From the NCBI GenBank assembly GCA_036567945.1, contig DATCTM010000143.1:1-15880 (forward strand): a stretch of DNA of 15,880 bases. Direction: 5' to 3'. A model generated the notes under the pieces. It worked only from the letters and a program-made list of their open reading frames with translations, searched no databases and was not told the origin of the DNA. Shown here one piece after another: positions 1 through 7,421 of the stretch (position 1 is the first letter of the stretch; each line of letters begins with the position of its first letter). Both the position numbers and the translations under genes were made by a program. Source of the DNA: BRH-c54 sp036567945. GTDB taxonomy: Bacteria; Bacteroidota; Bacteroidia; Flavobacteriales_E; Vicingaceae.

Positions 1-389
1 GGTTCTACTTTGTTAATGGAGCAACATAAATCGGGGTCTTTTTTCCAGGTTTGGTCTTTGGTGGTAAAATCATGTTTCCACTTTTCGGCACCAACACTGG
101 TTACTTTTAAGTTATATAATTGGGTAAGGTAATCTTTATAAATAATGGTGTCTTTAAAATGGTAACCGGTATCTATAAACAATACTTCCTGAGATGGATG
201 GATGTCTGAAAACAGCTTGAGTAGTAGGGCAGAGGTACCCGCAAAAGAGGAGGTAAGCATTATTTCTACTTCCTCAAAATCTTTATACAACTCGTTAACC
301 CGTTGTTCGGGAGTTAATGTTCTGTATTTTTGGTTTAATTCGGCTATGCTTGTTGGGCTAAAAGTTCGTTTACTGTTTTCTACACTCAT
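1..389 (-). CDS. cysH: Phosphoadenylyl-/adenylyl-sulfate reductase, N-terminal part (cut by window edge)
   Basis: The first 129 codons of a PAPS/APS reductase, read from ATG at 389 down to the left edge. The family reduces activated sulfate (PAPS or APS) to sulfite in cytoplasmic assimilatory sulfate reduction. Visible marks are TSSFAGTSALLLKL near residues 46-59, where the family has its nucleotide-binding SSFG-like loop; DTGYHF at 73-78; and DPDLCCSINKVEP from about 118. The paired cysteines 122-123 are the first half of the [4Fe-4S] ligand set of APS-type reductases. The second CxxC pair would lie outside the window, so PAPS versus APS preference is not proven. The usual Arg after the Cys pair (CCxxRK) is Asn here. 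The start is supported by an upstream TAnnTTTG box and by an unbroken frame. A TauE/SafE permease lies 104 bases upstream on the same strand. Confidence 0.88.
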   Translation of the reverse strand, partial: MSVENSKRTFSPTSIAELNQKYRTLTPEQRVNELYKDFEEVEIMLTSSFAGTSALLLKLFSDIHPSQEVLFIDTGYHFKDTIIYKDYLTQLYNLKVTSVGAEKWKHDFTTKDQTWKKDPDLCCSINKVE

Positions 390-414
390 ATAGTCGCTAT
401 TAAAATAATAGGTG

Positions 415-422
415 CAAAACTA
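415..422 (-). promoter_or_regulatory. Putative -7 box upstream of cysH
   Basis: On the minus strand the sequence reads TAGTTTTG, an exact match to the Bacteroidota TAnnTTTG box, 25 bases before the cysH ATG. A TTG lies upstream (complement of 437-439), but its spacing of 14 bases is shorter than the usual 17-20, so the -33 element is weak. If real, cysH has its own promoter rather than depending only on the permease transcript. Confidence 0.4.
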
Positions 423-493
423 TAAAAACTAAATAGCAATTAAACTGATGATAGTCATAATTTAGGGGATAAGTTTATGAGGTTAGGTAATAA

Positions 494-1228
494 CTACCAA
501 TTAAAAATATACTTGCTTATTTGAAACAGACAAGTAAGGATAATTACCGCCAGTACAAACATTCTAAAAAAATGTTGGGGCGTTTTTTCGAGGATTAATT
601 TCCCTACATAACTTCCTAAAAAGCTAATGCCTATTAATATAGGAATGGTGACCAAAAATTCTTTAACGATATAGCCATTAAAGAAATAAACAATGGTTCT
701 GCTGGCATCAACACCCAAATCTATTAAGGCAGAAGTAGCAATAAAAATATCTTTTTCCAAGCTAAAAGCGGTTAAGGTTAGCCCTCTAATGGCACCGCCT
801 GTTCCAATTAATCCTGCCAGAAAGCCCGAAGCCATGCCACCTAAATAAAGGTTTTTGTTGCTTTTTTCAATTTTTTTATTGGCATAAATAATTAAGTAAA
901 CGGCCAATGCAATAAGCAGCAAACTCATGAGCAGCTCTAATTCTTGTTGAGGAACGAACTTGCTCAGAAAAGCACCGATGATTACAAAGATTACAGCAGG
1001 AATCCCCAATTTAATGGCTACATTTTTATCCAAGCCCTTTCTAAATAAAAATATTTTAGAGAGGTTGCTAAACACATGAAAAAGAGCGGTTATTCCTAAT
1101 ACAACTTTAAAATCGAAAAAAATGGAAGCAATAGGTACAAATAGGATAGAAGAACCAAAACCACTAACCGTTCCGATAACTTCGGCAACAAAAGCAAGGA
1201 TGTAAAACAGGTAATACTTTTCTATCAT
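494..1228 (-). CDS. TauE/SafE (TSUP) family membrane permease
   Basis: A 244-residue, almost wholly hydrophobic inner-membrane protein with about eight predicted membrane segments. It has the two-fold internal repeat typical of the TauE/SafE family. The first half carries a Gly-rich GTVSGFGSSILFVP at residues 19-32, and the second carries GFLAGLIGTGGAIRG at 135-149. Characterised members export sulfite or sulfoacetate, or move related organosulfur anions; many are uncharacterised. The stop of the plug-family gene is only 23 bases upstream, so the two are probably on one transcript. The cysH start is 104 bases downstream on the same strand. That neighbour makes a sulfur-oxyanion substrate plausible, for example sulfite efflux or sulfate uptake, but the family alone does not fix the substrate or direction. 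Length is normal for the family. Confidence 0.8.
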   Translation of the reverse strand: MIEKYYLFYILAFVAEVIGTVSGFGSSILFVPIASIFFDFKVVLGITALFHVFSNLSKIFLFRKGLDKNVAIKLGIPAVIFVIIGAFLSKFVPQQELELLMSLLLIALAVYLIIYANKKIEKSNKNLYLGGMASGFLAGLIGTGGAIRGLTLTAFSLEKDIFIATSALIDLGVDASRTIVYFFNGYIVKEFLVTIPILIGISFLGSYVGKLILEKTPQHFFRMFVLAVIILTCLFQISKYIFNW

Positions 1229-1251
1229 TTATGAGCTGACAAATAATTGAT

Positions 1252-2577
1252 TTACTGATTTTTAGTGTTGATGGTTTGAAAACCAATAAGTTCATCATAA
1301 ATTCTATTGGGTAGTCTGTGGTAAACCAACACCATGTAATCATTTTCGGTTTGGGAGTGCGAACCTTCAATTTCTGTCATGTCGCCCGTAGTTTTAGCAC
1401 CATCTTTTAATAAGCAATAGGTGTAATTATAAAAACCTTGCTTAAGCATCACATCTGTAGTATAGCTGCTCGAGGCAGAATCGTAAGCCATTTTAAAGTC
1501 ATCTTTAAATTTCCAATCGCTTAGTTTACCAAACACATAAAAAACACCGTCTTTAGGAGGAATATTGGCTAGTGTAAAATGTACATTAACATAGTCGGCT
1601 TCTACTTCGCTTCTTTCTCCTTCGTTTCGTTTAATCAAAAAGTTTCCGTTAATATCGGGGTTGGTAGTATATCGTTTATACGATCGGTTTTCATCCGGTA
1701 CCAAGTAAGCCTCATTCATTTTCTTTACACTGTTGAATTCAATACGTTCTACATTTAAGGTTTGGTAGCGAATACTTTTTAAATCAAATTCTCTAAATTC
1801 GTTGTTACCATAAAAGCTATTTTCCGTTTCATAATCATACACCAATTCCTGTCCTTTAATAAAACGGGGTGGAAGGTTGTAAATGGCATTGTCCCATCTG
1901 AAATTTTGCATAATTACTACTTGTAAGTCCTTAAAAGGGTCAATTATTTCGTAGCCCGTATGGTCGATGTTAAAATCAATTTCTTGTTTGGTAAACTGAT
2001 GTTCTACATTGGTAGCTCTTTTTGGGTCGATGGTAATAGAAACTTTGCTATCATAAACCATAAATCGTTTAGTAAGCATGGGTTTATCTTCTTTTCCGTT
2101 TTCGTAAACCTTTATAAGGTAATTGCCCGATTTGGTAAATGAGATGTTTTCGTTAGGGATTTGTAATTGGTAATGTAAATAAGGGATATCTGTATTAATA
2201 GAATATTGGTAATCGAAAATGATATCTTCAAAAAAGCCATTAATGTATTCGTTGGGTCTAAGGTCGGAAGGAGTCCAGTTGGCATTGCAATGCACAACAG
2301 AGTAATAATAATCTCTGGGAAGGGTTTTAAAATCATCAAAGCTTAACAGCAATTGTTCGGTTCCGTTTAATGGAATTATAGGATTACTTAAAGGGGTTCC
2401 TGTATGATGAAGTAGTACCGTTTTTATATGGTCAACATAAATATAGTCTTCATATCTTAAATAATTATTGCCTGTATAATCGTCCGAAATAATTTCTTTT
2501 GATATAAAACTTGAAATAAAAATAAATAAGCTAATAGAAAATGCAGAAATAACTATTATTGGGAAGAATTTTTTCAT
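1252..2577 (-). CDS. Type IX secretion system plug-family protein (DUF5103)
   Basis: A 441-residue exported protein of the DUF5103/T9SS plug family. In Flavobacterium johnsoniae the plug protein was found closing the periplasmic side of the giant SprA translocon pore, so a periplasmic role at the outer membrane is expected. The N-terminus has a Lys-Lys pair and a hydrophobic stretch (residues 5-26), a signal peptide or anchor, with no lipobox Cys. The recognisable core is YYSVVHCNANWTPSDL at 91-106 followed by EYINGF at 110-115, and SGNYLIKVYENG at 150-161. The C-terminal part (about 340-430) holds a beta-rich module with YVFGKLSDW, like the early-set folds of carbohydrate-binding proteins. 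No SprA or other T9SS gene is in the window. The TauE/SafE gene follows after 23 bases. No clear TAnnTTTG box was found before this start. Confidence 0.83.
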   Translation of the reverse strand: MKKFFPIIVISAFSISLFIFISSFISKEIISDDYTGNNYLRYEDYIYVDHIKTVLLHHTGTPLSNPIIPLNGTEQLLLSFDDFKTLPRDYYYSVVHCNANWTPSDLRPNEYINGFFEDIIFDYQYSINTDIPYLHYQLQIPNENISFTKSGNYLIKVYENGKEDKPMLTKRFMVYDSKVSITIDPKRATNVEHQFTKQEIDFNIDHTGYEIIDPFKDLQVVIMQNFRWDNAIYNLPPRFIKGQELVYDYETENSFYGNNEFREFDLKSIRYQTLNVERIEFNSVKKMNEAYLVPDENRSYKRYTTNPDINGNFLIKRNEGERSEVEADYVNVHFTLANIPPKDGVFYVFGKLSDWKFKDDFKMAYDSASSSYTTDVMLKQGFYNYTYCLLKDGAKTTGDMTEIEGSHSQTENDYMVLVYHRLPNRIYDELIGFQTINTKNQ

Positions 2578-2671
2578 TGAATAAAGAAAATTAAAATAAA
2601 TAAAACGTTGGTTATCAAAACGTCAACATTTAAGCCAAAAAAGGTGTTAATAAAAATATTCATCAGTAAAA

Positions 2672-2697
2672 TTAAGATATTAAGCGATGTTAAGCGA
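2672..2697. repeat. Short direct repeats in the plug/nqr divergent intergenic region
   Basis: The element TTAAG occurs three times, at 2672, 2680 and 2690. The last two copies extend to identical TTAAGCGA octamers (2680-2687 and 2690-2697), ten bases apart, about one helical turn. They lie in the AT-rich 217-base gap between the divergent plug and nqrA genes, about 40 bases upstream of the predicted nqr -33 element. That is a reasonable place for an activator or repressor site. The function is inferred only from position and period. Confidence 0.35.
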
Positions 2698-2735
2698 GTA
2701 GTTGTCAAATAAAGTTTATTTTTTTTAATATTTCC

Positions 2736-2765
2736 TTTGCCAGATTACCGAATTTTATAATTTTG
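2736..2765 (+). promoter_or_regulatory. Promoter of the nqr operon
   Basis: A TTTG at 2736-2739 and a TAATTTTG at 2758-2765 are separated by 18 bases. This is an exact fit to the Bacteroidota housekeeping promoter (TTTG or TTG at -33, TAnnTTTG at -7). The predicted transcript would start near 2772, leaving a leader of only about 20-25 bases before the nqrA ATG at 2795. No Shine-Dalgarno sequence is seen; the bases before the start are A-rich, as is common in this phylum. Confidence 0.7.
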
Positions 2766-2794
2766 TCGCAGTTATAATTTAATCTAAAAAAACT

Positions 2795-4144
2795 ATGTCA
2801 AAAGACGTTAAGATTAAAAGGGGAGCAAATATTAACCTAAAAGGTGCTGCCGAAAAATTACACACTAATACTATTACTGCAACGGAAGTTGTTTTAAAGC
2901 CTACTGATTTTCCTACTTTAATACCCAAACTTTCTGTAAAAGTTGGTGATAAAGTTAAAGCAGGTTCTCCGTTATTTTATAATAAAGAGATAGAAGAGGT
3001 TTTATTTACATCACCGGTTAGCGGAGAAGTGATAGATGTTGTTAGAGGTGATAAAAGAAAAATTTTAGAAGTAAAAGTAAAAGCTGATGCTGAAATTCAA
3101 TACGAATCTTTTAAGCAAGCAGATGCTTCAACGTTGTCGAGAGAAGAAGTGAAAGAAAATATGCTGAAAAGTGGTGTTTGGCCATTTATCAGACAACGTC
3201 CTTATGATATAATTGCCAATCCTAAAGATACGCCAAAAGCTATACATATTACAGCTATAGATACAGCTCCATTAGCACCGGATTATGGTTTTATTGCTCA
3301 TGGTAAATCAGCTGAATTTCAGGCAGGGTTAGATGCTTTAGTAAAACTTACTGATGGTAAAGTTCATTTAAACATAAATGGAAATACAAATGCTGATGAA
3401 GTATTTACAACTGCCAAAAATGTTCAGATAAACAGAATTGCGGGACCACACCCTGCAGGGAATGTAGGTATTCAAATTCATCATATAGAACCAATAAACA
3501 AAGGTGACATTGTTTGGACACTTAAAGCACTAGATGTGTTAACTATTGGGAAACTATTTAAAGAAGGTAAGTTTGATGCAACTCGTTCTATTGCTTTTGC
3601 CGGTTCTTTAGTAAAGAAACCAGCTTATATTAAAACCGTTTTAGGAGCTAAAATAGATGCTATTGTTAAAGGAAATGTAGAAGAGGGCGGAAGATATATT
3701 AGCGGAAATCCATTAACAGGAACAAAAATTTCTGAAGATGGTCATTTAAGTTTTTACGATTACCAATTAACCGTGATACCAGAAGGCGGAAACAACCAGT
3801 TTTTTGGATGGTTAGCTCCCGGTTTCGATAAATTTAGTCTTTCAGGAACATTTTTCTCTAAATTAATGCCTAATAAGAAATATGACTTAAATACCAACAT
3901 GAATGGTGAAGAAAGATCATTAGTTGTTACAGGCGAATACGAGAAAGTTTTCCCTATGGATATTTATCCGGTTCAATTACTAAAATCTATTATGGTAGAT
4001 GATATTGATAACATGGAGAAGTTAGGTATTTATGAAGTAGCTCCTGAAGATTTTGCACTTTGCGAATATGCGTGTACTTCAAAAACTCCTGTTCAACAGT
4101 ATGTTAGAGAAGGCTTGAATAAGCTTAAAAAAGAAATGAGCTAA
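2795..4144 (+). CDS. nqrA: Na+-translocating NADH:quinone reductase subunit A
   Basis: A 449-residue cytoplasmic-side subunit of the Na+-NQR respiratory complex, close to the 446 residues of the Vibrio protein. NqrA has no redox cofactor of its own. In characterised complexes it binds the membrane part and has been linked to the ubiquinone-binding region. Visible features are the N-terminal IKRGANINLKG, a biotinyl/lipoyl-like hairpin around LSVKVGDKVKAGSPLF (residues 46-61), and the conserved GPHPAGNVGIQIHHI at 217-231. It has no membrane segment. It is the first gene of the operon, placed directly behind a good promoter; nqrB begins 48 bases after its stop, the widest gap inside the operon. 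The ATG is followed by family-typical sequence, so the start is secure. Confidence 0.96.
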   Translation: MSKDVKIKRGANINLKGAAEKLHTNTITATEVVLKPTDFPTLIPKLSVKVGDKVKAGSPLFYNKEIEEVLFTSPVSGEVIDVVRGDKRKILEVKVKADAEIQYESFKQADASTLSREEVKENMLKSGVWPFIRQRPYDIIANPKDTPKAIHITAIDTAPLAPDYGFIAHGKSAEFQAGLDALVKLTDGKVHLNINGNTNADEVFTTAKNVQINRIAGPHPAGNVGIQIHHIEPINKGDIVWTLKALDVLTIGKLFKEGKFDATRSIAFAGSLVKKPAYIKTVLGAKIDAIVKGNVEEGGRYISGNPLTGTKISEDGHLSFYDYQLTVIPEGGNNQFFGWLAPGFDKFSLSGTFFSKLMPNKKYDLNTNMNGEERSLVVTGEYEKVFPMDIYPVQLLKSIMVDDIDNMEKLGIYEVAPEDFALCEYACTSKTPVQQYVREGLNKLKKEMS

Positions 4145-4192
4145 TAATAAATATAAAAGTAAACTGTAAGCACTTACACTTATAATTAAAAT

Positions 4193-5383
4193 ATGAAAGC
4201 ATTAGACAATTTTATGCAAAAAATAAAACCGAAAGCTGATGGGAAGTTTCCTTTAGCTTACACGGTTTGGGATGGAATGTACACCTTGTTTTTTGTACCT
4301 GGTCATACCAATAAAAATGGGGTACACATTAGAGATGGAATAGACTTAAAAAGAACCATGGTAATGGTAATTTTTGCTTTAATTCCTTCTTTATTATTTG
4401 GTATTTATAATGTTGGACACCAACACTTTTTAGCCTTAGGAGAAGTTACTAATGCTAACCATGTGTGTGATATGTTTATGGATAAATTTATTTTTGGAGC
4501 GTTGAAAGTACTTCCAATAGTAATTGTTTCCTATGGAGTTGGATTAGGTGTAGAATTTATTTTTGCTGCATTTAACAAGCATGCTATTCAAGAAGGTTTT
4601 TTGGTTTCGGGGATGTTAATTCCATTAATATTACCTGTTGATGTGCCATTATGGATGGTAGGAGTAGCAACTGTTTTTGCTGTTGTAATAGGTAAAGAAG
4701 TATTTGGAGGAACAGGAATGAACATTGTAAATGTTGCATTAACTGCCAGAGCATTTTTATTCTTTGCTTACCCAACCAAAATGTCGGGTGACGAAGTTTG
4801 GGTAAATACCGGTTTAGAAGAAGGTCAGCAATTAGTTGATGGTTTTTCAGGAGCTACACCATTAGCACAAGCAGTTAAAGGAGGTACAGAAGCGTTAAAT
4901 ACAATGAATGCCAGTGTTATGGAATCATTTATTGGTTTTATTCCGGGTTCTATTGGAGAGACTTCTACTTTAGCAATAGGGTTAGGAGCATTATTATTAT
5001 TAATTACAGGTATAGCAAGTTGGAGAATAATGTTATCCACTTTTGTTGGAGGTTATGTTATGGCTTTGTTATTCAACTTGTGGGGAGCAAATCCATTTAT
5101 GGAGTTAACACCAATGCATCAATTAGTAATAGGAGGATTTGCATTTGGAGCTGTGTTTATGGCAACCGACCCTGTTACAGGTTCTCAAACAAATACAGGT
5201 AAATACATATATGGATTTTTAATAGGAATATTTGCTATTATGATTAGAGTATTTAACCCGGCATATCCGGAAGGAGTAATGTTAGCTATTTTATTCATGA
5301 ATATTATGGCTCCGTTAATCGACCATTATGTTATTGCTGCAAATATTAAAAAAAGACTTAAAAGAGTTAGTGTTAAAGCTTAA
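4193..5383 (+). CDS. nqrB: Na+-translocating NADH:quinone reductase subunit B
   Basis: A 396-residue polytopic inner-membrane subunit with about ten hydrophobic segments. NqrB carries a covalently linked FMN and a riboflavin and forms the main Na+-conducting part of the complex. The flavinylation motif is visible as DGFSGATPLAQA: SGAT is residues 219-222, so Thr222 is the predicted FMN-phosphoester residue. Other family stretches are YTVWDGMYTLFFVPGHT (23-39) and GKEVFGGTGMNIVN (167-180). FMN attachment needs the ApbE flavin transferase, which is not encoded in this window. nqrC starts 11 bases after the stop, so the genes are surely co-transcribed. Confidence 0.96.
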   Translation: MKALDNFMQKIKPKADGKFPLAYTVWDGMYTLFFVPGHTNKNGVHIRDGIDLKRTMVMVIFALIPSLLFGIYNVGHQHFLALGEVTNANHVCDMFMDKFIFGALKVLPIVIVSYGVGLGVEFIFAAFNKHAIQEGFLVSGMLIPLILPVDVPLWMVGVATVFAVVIGKEVFGGTGMNIVNVALTARAFLFFAYPTKMSGDEVWVNTGLEEGQQLVDGFSGATPLAQAVKGGTEALNTMNASVMESFIGFIPGSIGETSTLAIGLGALLLLITGIASWRIMLSTFVGGYVMALLFNLWGANPFMELTPMHQLVIGGFAFGAVFMATDPVTGSQTNTGKYIYGFLIGIFAIMIRVFNPAYPEGVMLAILFMNIMAPLIDHYVIAANIKKRLKRVSVKA

Positions 5384-5394
5384 ACTATAAAAAA

Positions 5395-6081
5395 ATGGAT
5401 GTAAATAGTAATAAATATACCATAGGATTCTCAATCGTAATGGTAGTAATAGTAGCACTATTGTTGGCTTTTGCTTCAGAAGGTTTAAAACCGATGCAAA
5501 ATCAAAACATAGAACGAGAAAAAATGCAAAATATTCTTAAGTCTGTTGGTATAGAGGTAACAAGAGATGAAGCTCAGGATGCTTATAATAAATACATTAC
5601 AGAAGAAATTGTATTGAACGATAAAGGTGAGCAAATTGAAGGAGATGCATTTAAAGTAGATATTTTAAAAGAATATAAATCTGGTGGACAAAAAAACTTT
5701 CCCATTTTTATTTATGAAAGCGAAGGAAGCAAAAAGTACATTATTCCATTAGTAGGAAAAGGACTTTGGGGACCAATTTGGGGATATATTGCACTTGAAT
5801 CAGATAAAAACACTGTAGCAGGAGCTTCTTTCGATCATAAAGGAGAAACTCCGGGATTAGGAGCAGAAATTAACCAAGGATGGTTTCAAGAACCATTTGT
5901 AGGGAAGAAAGTTTTTGACGAATCAGGAGATTATCAATCTATTAGAGTAATTAAAGGTGGTGCTCCGGAAGGTGACAAGCATGGTGTTGATGCTATTAGT
6001 GGCGGAACAATTACCAGTAATGGTGTTACTGAAATGTTAGTAAGAACACTAAAAATTTATGAACCTTATTTAAAATCTTAA
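5395..6081 (+). CDS. nqrC: Na+-translocating NADH:quinone reductase subunit C
   Basis: A 228-residue subunit with one N-terminal membrane helix (about residues 8-28) and a soluble FMN-binding domain on the periplasmic face. It is shorter than the roughly 257-residue Vibrio NqrC. The FMN site appears as DAISGGTITSNGV: residues 202-205 are SGGT rather than the more familiar SGAT, with Thr205 the predicted covalent FMN acceptor. Also typical are GLWGPIWGYIAL (123-134) and HKGETPGLGAEI (148-159). Electrons pass through this FMN between the other flavins and Fe-S centres of the complex. The gene sits 11 bases after nqrB, and nqrD begins 12 bases after its stop. Confidence 0.95.
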   Translation: MDVNSNKYTIGFSIVMVVIVALLLAFASEGLKPMQNQNIEREKMQNILKSVGIEVTRDEAQDAYNKYITEEIVLNDKGEQIEGDAFKVDILKEYKSGGQKNFPIFIYESEGSKKYIIPLVGKGLWGPIWGYIALESDKNTVAGASFDHKGETPGLGAEINQGWFQEPFVGKKVFDESGDYQSIRVIKGGAPEGDKHGVDAISGGTITSNGVTEMLVRTLKIYEPYLKS

Positions 6082-6093
6082 CACTATAAAATT

Positions 6094-6750
6094 ATGAGCG
6101 AATCATTATTTTCTAAGAAAAACATGAAACTTATTAAGGACCCCCTTAATGACGATAATCCAATTACCGTTCAAGTTTTAGGTATCTGTTCAGCATTAGC
6201 AATTACCGTTAAAGTTGAGACAGCTTTTGTAATGGCAGTATCCGTATTGTTTGTGTTAATAGGAGCCAATGTTATTGTTTCTTTGTTAAGAAAGGTAATA
6301 CCATCTAGAATTAGAATTATTGTTCAATTGGTAATTGTAGCAAGTTTGGTAATCTTAGTTGACCAAGTGCTTAAAGCCTTTGTTTATGATGTGAGTAAAC
6401 AACTTTCGGTATTCGTAGGTCTTATTATTACCAACTGTATTATTATGGGAAGGTTGGAAGCATTTGCTTTAGGAAACAAACCGGGAGCTTCATTTTTAGA
6501 TGCGGTAGGAAATGCTTTTGGATATGGAATAATTTTAATTGTTGTTGCATTTTTCAGAGAATTATTTGGTTCAGGTACATTAACATTGCCTGTGGTAGGT
6601 AAAATAGAAATCTTAACAAGTTTAGCTAATAATACAGGTTACGAACACAATGGTTTAATGATTCTACCTCCAATGGCCTTAATTACTGTAGGTGTCTATA
6701 TATGGATACAAAGAAGTAGAAACAGAAAACTAATTGAAGAAAATCATTAA
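6094..6750 (+). CDS. nqrD: Na+-translocating NADH:quinone reductase subunit D
   Basis: A 218-residue integral membrane subunit with about six helices, homologous to RnfE. With NqrE it forms an inverted pair that holds an iron or [2Fe-2S] centre in the middle of the membrane. The two ligand cysteines are present: Cys32 in LGICSALAITV and Cys115 in ITNCIIMGRLEAFA. NKPGASFLDAVGNAFGYG (128-145) is another strongly conserved stretch. The N-terminal SKKNMKLIKDPLNDDNPITVQ is typical of the family and supports the chosen ATG. The gene lies 12 bases after nqrC, and nqrE starts 26 bases after its stop. Confidence 0.96.
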   Translation: MSESLFSKKNMKLIKDPLNDDNPITVQVLGICSALAITVKVETAFVMAVSVLFVLIGANVIVSLLRKVIPSRIRIIVQLVIVASLVILVDQVLKAFVYDVSKQLSVFVGLIITNCIIMGRLEAFALGNKPGASFLDAVGNAFGYGIILIVVAFFRELFGSGTLTLPVVGKIEILTSLANNTGYEHNGLMILPPMALITVGVYIWIQRSRNRKLIEENH

Positions 6751-6776
6751 TTATAAAAGCATTAAATTAACGACTC

Positions 6777-7391
6777 ATGGAATATTTTAACATTTTCGTA
6801 AAGGGTATCTTCATAGAAAATATGATTTTCGCCTATTTCTTAGGGATGTGCTCTTACCTGGCTGTATCAAAAACAGTAACAACAGCTAACGGATTAGGGT
6901 TGGCTGTAATATTTGTATTAGGAGTAACCGTTCCTATTAACTATTTATTAGAAAACTATGTACTAAAAGAAGGCGCTTTATCTTGGTTAGGAGAAGAATA
7001 TGCAACTATGGATTTAAGCTTTTTGAGCTTTATTATGTTCATTGCAGTTATTGCATCAACTGTTCAAATAGTAGAAATGGCTGTTGAAAAATTTGCTCCT
7101 GCTTTGTACGGTGCATTAGGTATTTTCTTACCACTTATTGCGGTAAACTGTTCTATACTTGGTGGTGCATTGTTTATGCAAGAAAGACAATATGTAAATA
7201 TTGGAGAAGCATCAGTTTTCGGATTAGGTTCCGGAGTGGGCTGGTGGTTGGCAATTGTTGCCATTGCAGCTATTAGAGAAAAAATTAAGTATTCTCATGT
7301 TCCAGGTCCATTAAGAGGTTTAGGTATTACCTTTATTATTTGTGGATTAATGGGAGTTGCTTTTATGAGCTTCATGGGAATTGAACTTTAA
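6777..7391 (+). CDS. nqrE: Na+-translocating NADH:quinone reductase subunit E
   Basis: A 204-residue, six-helix membrane subunit homologous to RnfA and paired with NqrD around the intramembrane iron-sulfur site. The expected cysteines are Cys25 (FLGMCSYLAVS) and Cys125 (IAVNCSILGGALFM). Other family marks are FVKGIFIENMIFAYFLG near residues 7-23, VEMAVEKFAPALYGALGIF at 99-117, and PGPLRGLGITFI at 176-187. Length is normal. nqrF follows after 30 bases. This pair also exists in Rnf complexes, but the neighbouring nqrA and nqrF exclude Rnf here. Confidence 0.96.
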   Translation: MEYFNIFVKGIFIENMIFAYFLGMCSYLAVSKTVTTANGLGLAVIFVLGVTVPINYLLENYVLKEGALSWLGEEYATMDLSFLSFIMFIAVIASTVQIVEMAVEKFAPALYGALGIFLPLIAVNCSILGGALFMQERQYVNIGEASVFGLGSGVGWWLAIVAIAAIREKIKYSHVPGPLRGLGITFIICGLMGVAFMSFMGIEL

Positions 7392-7421
7392 TTAAAAATT
7401 ACGTAACAAATATATTCAGAT

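Noticed and set aside
202..393. Small plus-strand open frame
   Set aside because: It is antisense to the clearly recognisable cysH coding frame and has no protein-like features.
1164..1370. Minus-strand frame bridging the permease and plug genes
   Set aside because: It overlaps both real genes in another frame; no domain or promoter supports it.
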